A DNA stretch of 10,172 nt from an uncultured Pelolinea sp. Its GTDB lineage: Bacteria; Chloroflexota; Anaerolineae; Anaerolineales; Anaerolineaceae. The notes below the pieces were generated by a model. It was given only the letters and a program-made list of their open reading frames with translations. It was not told where the DNA came from and ran no database searches. The position numbers and the translations under genes are program-made. The stretch lies in assembly GCA_937902055.1 (NCBI GenBank), contig CALGUJ010000160.1, positions 1 through 10,172 on the forward strand, written 5' to 3'. Position 1 is the first letter of the stretch. Each line of letters begins with the position of its first letter. Shown piece by piece: positions 7,288 through 10,172 of this stretch.

Positions 7288-8166
7288 TTACTCCGTGATC
7301 GGCACAAAGCCCAGTTTGGTTACGATTGCCTGCGCTTCCGCAGAGAGGATCCAGTCGATGTAATCCTTGATGGCTCCCTGAGGTTCGCCGCGCGTGTACA
7401 TATATAAGCCGCGGGAAATGGGATATTGGCCGTTGCTGACGGTTTCCGCCGAGGGCAGGATGTATTTACCGTCCTTAAAGCCGGCCAGCGCGATCATCTT
7501 GACCTCTTCCGTGACGTAGCCCAGGCCGTCGTAACCGATGGCGTTGGGGTTGTCGCGCACTTCCGCGATGATGCCTTCCGAAGAGGGCAGCAGCAGCGTA
7601 TCGGCTGAGAAGATAGACGTGTCTTCGTCGTCGCCCAGGCGGATGACTTCCTCCAGGAAATACACGTGCGTGCCGGAATTGCTCTCGCGCGACAGGCGCA
7701 CGATCGGGCGGTCTTCGCCGCCCAGTTCGCTCCAGTTGTTGATCTCGCCTTTGTAAATACGGGAAACCTGTTCCAGGGTTAGCTCGGAAACGGGATTTTG
7801 GGGATTGACGATCACCGCGATGGCGTCGTTGGCTACCGTGAATTCCACCGGCTCGAAACCGGCCGATTCGGCTTGTTCGATTTCAAGGTCCTTGATTTCG
7901 CGCGAAGCGTTGGCGATGTCGATGGTGCCGTTGATCAGGGCGGTGAAACCGGTGCCGCTGCCGCCCCCGGTAACGGAAATCTGGATTTCGGGGCGCTCAA
8001 CCTGGTATCGTTCCGCCCAGGCCAGCGCCAGGTTGACCAGGGTATCGGAGCCCTTGTTTTCGATGTAATCGCCGCTGCCTTGCGCTGAAGCCGCTTCCGT
8101 TCCGGAAGAACAGGCTGCGGTCAGGTAAACGCCGATCGTTATGAGAAGCAGAGCCCAACGTTTCAT
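7288..8166 (-). CDS. pstS: Phosphate-binding lipoprotein PstS
   Basis: 292 residues. It captures inorganic phosphate outside the membrane and delivers it to PstC/PstA. The N-terminus is a lipoprotein signal ending LTAAC-SS, with the lipidated Cys at residue 19. A short flexible linker rich in Ala, Ser and Gly follows. Phosphate-contact loops of the family are visible: NKGSDTL (37-43), TGGGSGTGF (66-74), ANASRE (85-90) and LSRESNSGTHVYF (158-170). The C-terminal part has PSSEGIIAEV and NAIGYDGLGYV, then ISRGLYMYTRG, as usual for PstS. It is the first gene of the pst operon and would be expected in excess over the membrane subunits. No Shine-Dalgarno is visible before the ATG. A TATAAT box only 7 nt upstream suggests a leaderless or near-leaderless message. 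Confidence 0.94.
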   Translation of the reverse strand: MKRWALLLITIGVYLTAACSSGTEAASAQGSGDYIENKGSDTLVNLALAWAERYQVERPEIQISVTGGGSGTGFTALINGTIDIANASREIKDLEIEQAESAGFEPVEFTVANDAIAVIVNPQNPVSELTLEQVSRIYKGEINNWSELGGEDRPIVRLSRESNSGTHVYFLEEVIRLGDDEDTSIFSADTLLLPSSEGIIAEVRDNPNAIGYDGLGYVTEEVKMIALAGFKDGKYILPSAETVSNGQYPISRGLYMYTRGEPQGAIKDYIDWILSAEAQAIVTKLGFVPITE

Positions 8167-8173
8167 CGCTGAA

Positions 8174-8179
8174 ATTATA
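8174..8179 (-). promoter_or_regulatory. Candidate -10 box of the pst operon
   Basis: A perfect TATAAT on the minus strand ends 7 nt before the pstS ATG (8166). A transcript start 6-7 nt after it would fall at or next to the start codon. No good -35 is seen: the hexamer 17 nt upstream is GTATTT. A consensus -10 with a poor -35 is typical of activator-dependent promoters such as phosphate-starvation promoters, but no recognisable Pho box was identified. Confidence 0.5.
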
Positions 8180-8184
8180 ACTTC

Positions 8185-8250
8185 AAAGTGTGATATAAAT
8201 ACCCGTGCCTGTATTGAAAACCCTTTTGAATTTGGAAAGTGGGACGATAA
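8185..8250. repeat. Imperfect direct repeat upstream of pstS
   Basis: Two similar stretches on the plus strand: AAAGTGTGATATAA (8185-8198) and AAAGTGGGACGATAA (8236-8250). They share 12 of 14 aligned bases with one gap and lie 51 nt apart, about five helical turns. They could be paired activator sites for the pst promoter, or chance similarity in AT-rich DNA. Confidence 0.25.
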
Positions 8251-8262
8251 TTCATACGCAAT

Positions 8263-8274
8263 CGTTCAAGAACG
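8263..8274. repeat. Inverted repeat CGTTC-AA-GAACG
   Basis: Perfect 5-bp arms with a 2-nt centre, in the divergent region between pstS and the large membrane-protein gene, about 97 nt upstream of the pstS start. The size and symmetry suit a small dimeric regulator, but no regulator gene is in the window. Confidence 0.3.
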
Positions 8275-8325
8275 TGCGGTTTTCGTAAATAATATGGATT
8301 CTCCCTACTTACGGGAATTTGAGTT

Positions 8326-8344
8326 CTTGGTTTGGTAAACCAAG
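8326..8344. repeat. Perfect hairpin/operator-like palindrome upstream of the 514-residue membrane protein
   Basis: CTTGGTTT (8326-8333), a 3-nt centre GGT, then AAACCAAG (8337-8344): perfect 8-bp arms. TTCTTTTT follows, which makes it look like an intrinsic terminator on the plus strand, but no plus-strand gene precedes it. It sits just upstream of TATAAG (8352-8357), a possible -10 for the gene starting at 8384, so an operator overlapping the promoter is the more natural reading. AGTTCTT is directly repeated at 8322-8328 and 8343-8349. Confidence 0.45.
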
Positions 8345-8383
8345 TTCTTTTTATAAGTTCAAAGGCTTAAAAGATAATCTGAA

Positions 8384-9928
8384 ATGTCAACCAATCATCC
8401 GCAGCAGGAATCCGGGTCCGCAAAAAAGAAAAACTATTTAATCGCTTGCTTGTTTTTTCTAATTTTCGTCGCCGGTTATTCCCTGACCCCCTTATTTACC
8501 TCCAACCAGAATCAATATTTCCTGCACGGGATGGCCCAGGCCGGGCTTGGATCTCTGGATCAGGATTGGCTGGCGAACACTGCCGATCCGGCGCCGGTTT
8601 TCACGGCCATCGTCAAGTGGACCTGCCTTCTGTTCAAATCGAATTTCTGGTTCTACGTTTATTACATTGCCATCCTGGCGGTCTACTTTTTCAGCCTGCT
8701 GAAAATCAACCTCAAATTATTCGGGGAGCGACCCGAACGCAGCAGTTTTTTGGTCACCGCCTGCGTTATCATCCTTGGCAATTCATATCTGCTGCGGTAT
8801 GCGTTGATGCACTATGTCAACCCCGGTTGGGGATTCCTGTTCGACGGCGGTGTGGCGGACCAAAAGATCCTCGGTACGGTTTTGCAGCCGAGCATCTTCG
8901 GGGTTCTCTTCATCACATCCCTGTTTTTCTTTCTAACGCAAAAGCCCTACCTGGCGGTTCTCATGGCCTCGCTCGCGGCGGTTTTTCACCCAACCTACTT
9001 AATGAGCGCGGCCATACTGGTTTTCGCTTATCTGCTGGAAACATTATTCGAAAACCGGGATATAAAAAAAGCTATATCGTTGGGATTGGCGGCCCTGGTT
9101 TTTGTGGCTCCTATTGTCCTGTACGTGTTCACCAATTTTTCCGATTTGACCGGGCCTAATGACGCCGCCTCCATCCTGGTGAACATCCGCATACCGCACC
9201 ATGCGTTGATAAAGGAGTGGTTTGACTTTTCCACTGTTATCAAGGTCGCCCTGATTGCACTTGGGATTATGGCGGTTTGGCGGGAAAAGAGAATCTCGAT
9301 CCCGCTGCTCGTCATGTTCATCTTTTCCCTTTCCATGACCATTCTTCAGGTTGTCCTCGATAACGATCAACTGGCGCTGATGTTCCCCTGGCGGATCAGC
9401 GCCCTGCTGGTGCCGGTCTGTTCCACCATCGTCTTGAGCAAGCTTGCCTTTGTCATGCTCGACCGTATAAAAAGGGAAAATGTGAAAAAAAATCTCCTCA
9501 GCGGGATCCTCACGCTATTGGCGTTAGCGGCCAGCTTCGGGATCTATCGGTCAGTTGCCCTCTTTAAGGAAAAAGCCGCCAATGCCGAAAGCGGTTTGGT
9601 TGCGTGGGTCAGGCAGACGAGCACGGAAAAAGACAAATTCCTGATCCCCATCGGGTTGGAGACTTTCCGCACTTCAACCTTGCGGCCAGCGTATGTCGAT
9701 TTCTTCTCCATACCGTATGCCTCGCAGGATGTGGTCGATTGGTATCATCGCGTGCTATCGGCGAACAAGTATTATGAGGATGGCGATTGCGATGAACTCT
9801 ACAATATCCGCCACGACTACAAGATAACCCATATTGTCACCGAGAGCCGCGATCCCCAAACCGTTTGCGGGAAAATGCATCTGGTTTACTCGGACGAATC
9901 ATTCACCGTTTACCGCTACGGAAAATAA
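8384..9928 (+). CDS. Polytopic membrane protein with C-terminal soluble domain, GT-C-like architecture
   Basis: 514 residues, no firm assignment. After a polar N-terminus (1-17) there are roughly 10-11 hydrophobic helices up to about residue 388. Those visible include 18-36, 88-108, 120-138, 170-186, 188-222, 232-250, 284-298, 303-322, 335-357 and 370-388. A soluble tail of about 125 residues follows. The first external loop carries SNQNQYFLHGMAQAGLGSLD then QDWLANTADPAPVF, an Asp-containing loop where GT-C glycosyltransferases have their catalytic acid. FDGGVADQKILGTVLQPS and AAVFHPTYL look like conserved positions. The tail has LRPAYVDFFSIPY and VVDWYHRVLSANKYY. It resembles large uncharacterised membrane proteins (possibly the DUF6798 group, from memory). 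The ribosome-binding site is weak. It appears to be transcribed alone and probably acts in surface glycan or lipid-linked sugar chemistry, an inference from architecture only. Confidence 0.7.
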   Translation: MSTNHPQQESGSAKKKNYLIACLFFLIFVAGYSLTPLFTSNQNQYFLHGMAQAGLGSLDQDWLANTADPAPVFTAIVKWTCLLFKSNFWFYVYYIAILAVYFFSLLKINLKLFGERPERSSFLVTACVIILGNSYLLRYALMHYVNPGWGFLFDGGVADQKILGTVLQPSIFGVLFITSLFFFLTQKPYLAVLMASLAAVFHPTYLMSAAILVFAYLLETLFENRDIKKAISLGLAALVFVAPIVLYVFTNFSDLTGPNDAASILVNIRIPHHALIKEWFDFSTVIKVALIALGIMAVWREKRISIPLLVMFIFSLSMTILQVVLDNDQLALMFPWRISALLVPVCSTIVLSKLAFVMLDRIKRENVKKNLLSGILTLLALAASFGIYRSVALFKEKAANAESGLVAWVRQTSTEKDKFLIPIGLETFRTSTLRPAYVDFFSIPYASQDVVDWYHRVLSANKYYEDGDCDELYNIRHDYKITHIVTESRDPQTVCGKMHLVYSDESFTVYRYGK

Positions 9929-10103
9929 AAATCAGGACCAAAAACCTTCGAAGGCCTATCGCGTTCTTTTTCTTAACAGATATTAGCGGCGCGCGTCAAG
10001 ATGCTTTATAATCAATCGGTTTGTCGCGAAAAAATCCCTCCATTGGCTTAAAAACGCATCAGTTATAATCACTAATGGAAAATCTTTTTAAGGAAAATTG
10101 TGC
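9929..10103 (+). promoter_or_regulatory. Intergenic region with tandem TATAAT boxes upstream of gyrA
   Basis: 175 nt without a gene. Two perfect TATAAT hexamers occur, at 10007-10012 and 10064-10069, either of which could be a gyrA -10. The second would give a leader of about 28 nt. Neither has a good -35: TTGGCT at 10043-10048 is only 15 nt from the second, and TTAACA at 9973-9978 is 28 nt from the first. TCCATT (10039-10044) and AATGGA (10074-10079) form an inverted repeat around the second box. CCTTCGAAGG (9945-9954) is a short palindrome just after the preceding gene, with a T-rich stretch about 10 nt later. It has no real loop, so I do not call a terminator. Confidence 0.45.
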
Positions 10104-10172
10104 ATGGAAGTTAGCAAAGTAAAGCAGATCGATATCGACCACGAGATGCGCACCTCCTATATCGATTACGCC
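10104..10172 (+). CDS. gyrA: DNA gyrase subunit A, first 23 codons (runs off right edge)
   Basis: The translated start MEVSKVKQIDIDHEMRTSYI continues with DYA at the window edge. The stretch E-M-R-T-S-Y-I-D-Y-A is the conserved opening of type IIA topoisomerase A subunits, just before the usual M-S-V-I-V-x-R-A-L-P-D. GyrA would introduce negative supercoils with GyrB. ParC shares this opening, so the gyrase assignment is likely rather than certain. AAGGA at 10090-10094 lies 9 nt before the ATG and supports this start. The catalytic tyrosine and C-terminal wrapping domain are outside the window. No gyrB is adjacent in the visible part. Confidence 0.85.
   Translation, partial: MEVSKVKQIDIDHEMRTSYIDYA

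Larger units (their letters stand above)
8167..8383. promoter_or_regulatory. Divergent regulatory region (pst operon / 514-residue membrane protein)
   Basis: 217 nt, AT-rich, between two divergent genes. It holds the pstS -10 box, the imperfect direct repeat, the 5-bp inverted repeat and the 8-bp palindrome listed separately. A possible plus-strand -10 (TATAAG, 8352-8357) lies 26 nt before the ATG at 8384. A small open frame on the plus strand from 8141 to 8338 starts inside pstS and has no family character, so it is not annotated as a gene. Confidence 0.5.

Noticed and set aside
8141..8338. 65-codon plus-strand frame in the pstS upstream region
   Set aside because: It starts inside pstS on the other strand, has no ribosome-binding site, and overlaps promoter elements.
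9945..9974. Possible terminator after the 514-residue membrane protein (CCTTCGAAGG plus T-rich tract)
   Set aside because: The palindrome leaves almost no loop, the stem is about 3 bp, and the T-tract begins about 10 nt later.
1..10172. CRISPR array, tRNA or rRNA genes, insertion sequence, phage or attachment sites
   Set aside because: I saw no regularly spaced repeats, no cloverleaf or rRNA-like stretch, no transposase or integrase motifs, and no long terminal repeats.

Overview
The window comes from a bacterial chromosome with moderately high GC genes and AT-rich intergenic gaps. The gene content suggests a lineage with lipid-anchored extracytoplasmic proteins: both the exporter adaptor and the phosphate-binding protein carry lipoboxes. 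My best guess is Chloroflexota (Anaerolineae-like). This rests on general protein character only, and no marker gene in the window settles it. All functions are read from protein motifs; no database search was possible.

Layout. (1) Positions 1-258, minus strand: N-terminal part of a class 3-type aldehyde dehydrogenase that runs off the left edge. (2) Positions 259-491: AT-rich divergent promoter region. (3) Positions 492-3986, plus strand: a compact four-gene unit with a peroxiredoxin-like thiol protein, a lipoprotein HlyD/MacA-type adaptor, a MacB/DevC-type permease and its ATPase. Gaps are 30 and 16 nt, then a 4-nt overlap. The last three genes form one ABC export complex in the adaptor-permease-ATPase order known from devBCA. 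(4) Positions 3988-8166, minus strand: pstS-pstC-pstA-pstB, the high-affinity phosphate importer, followed 28 nt downstream by an unrecognised six-helix membrane protein where phoU often sits. Starts and stops are tightly coupled (7-nt gap, ATGA overlap, TAATG overlap). (5) Positions 8167-8383: divergent regulatory region with several inverted repeats and a pstS -10 box almost touching the start codon. (6) Positions 8384-9928, plus strand: a 514-residue polytopic membrane protein with a soluble C-terminal domain, GT-C-glycosyltransferase-like in architecture. (7) Positions 9929-10172: a gap with two TATAAT boxes and the first 23 codons of DNA gyrase subunit A.

How the genes work together. PstS would capture phosphate outside the cell, PstC/PstA form the channel and PstB powers import. 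The ABC exporter with a lipid-anchored adaptor probably moves an unknown substrate outward, and the thiol protein at the head of its unit hints at a redox or stress link. The most unusual points are a Gln-to-Ser change in the PstB Q-loop, the absence of phoU after pstB with an uncharacterised membrane protein there instead, and the redoxin-exporter pairing. I did not find clear evidence of a wholly new system.
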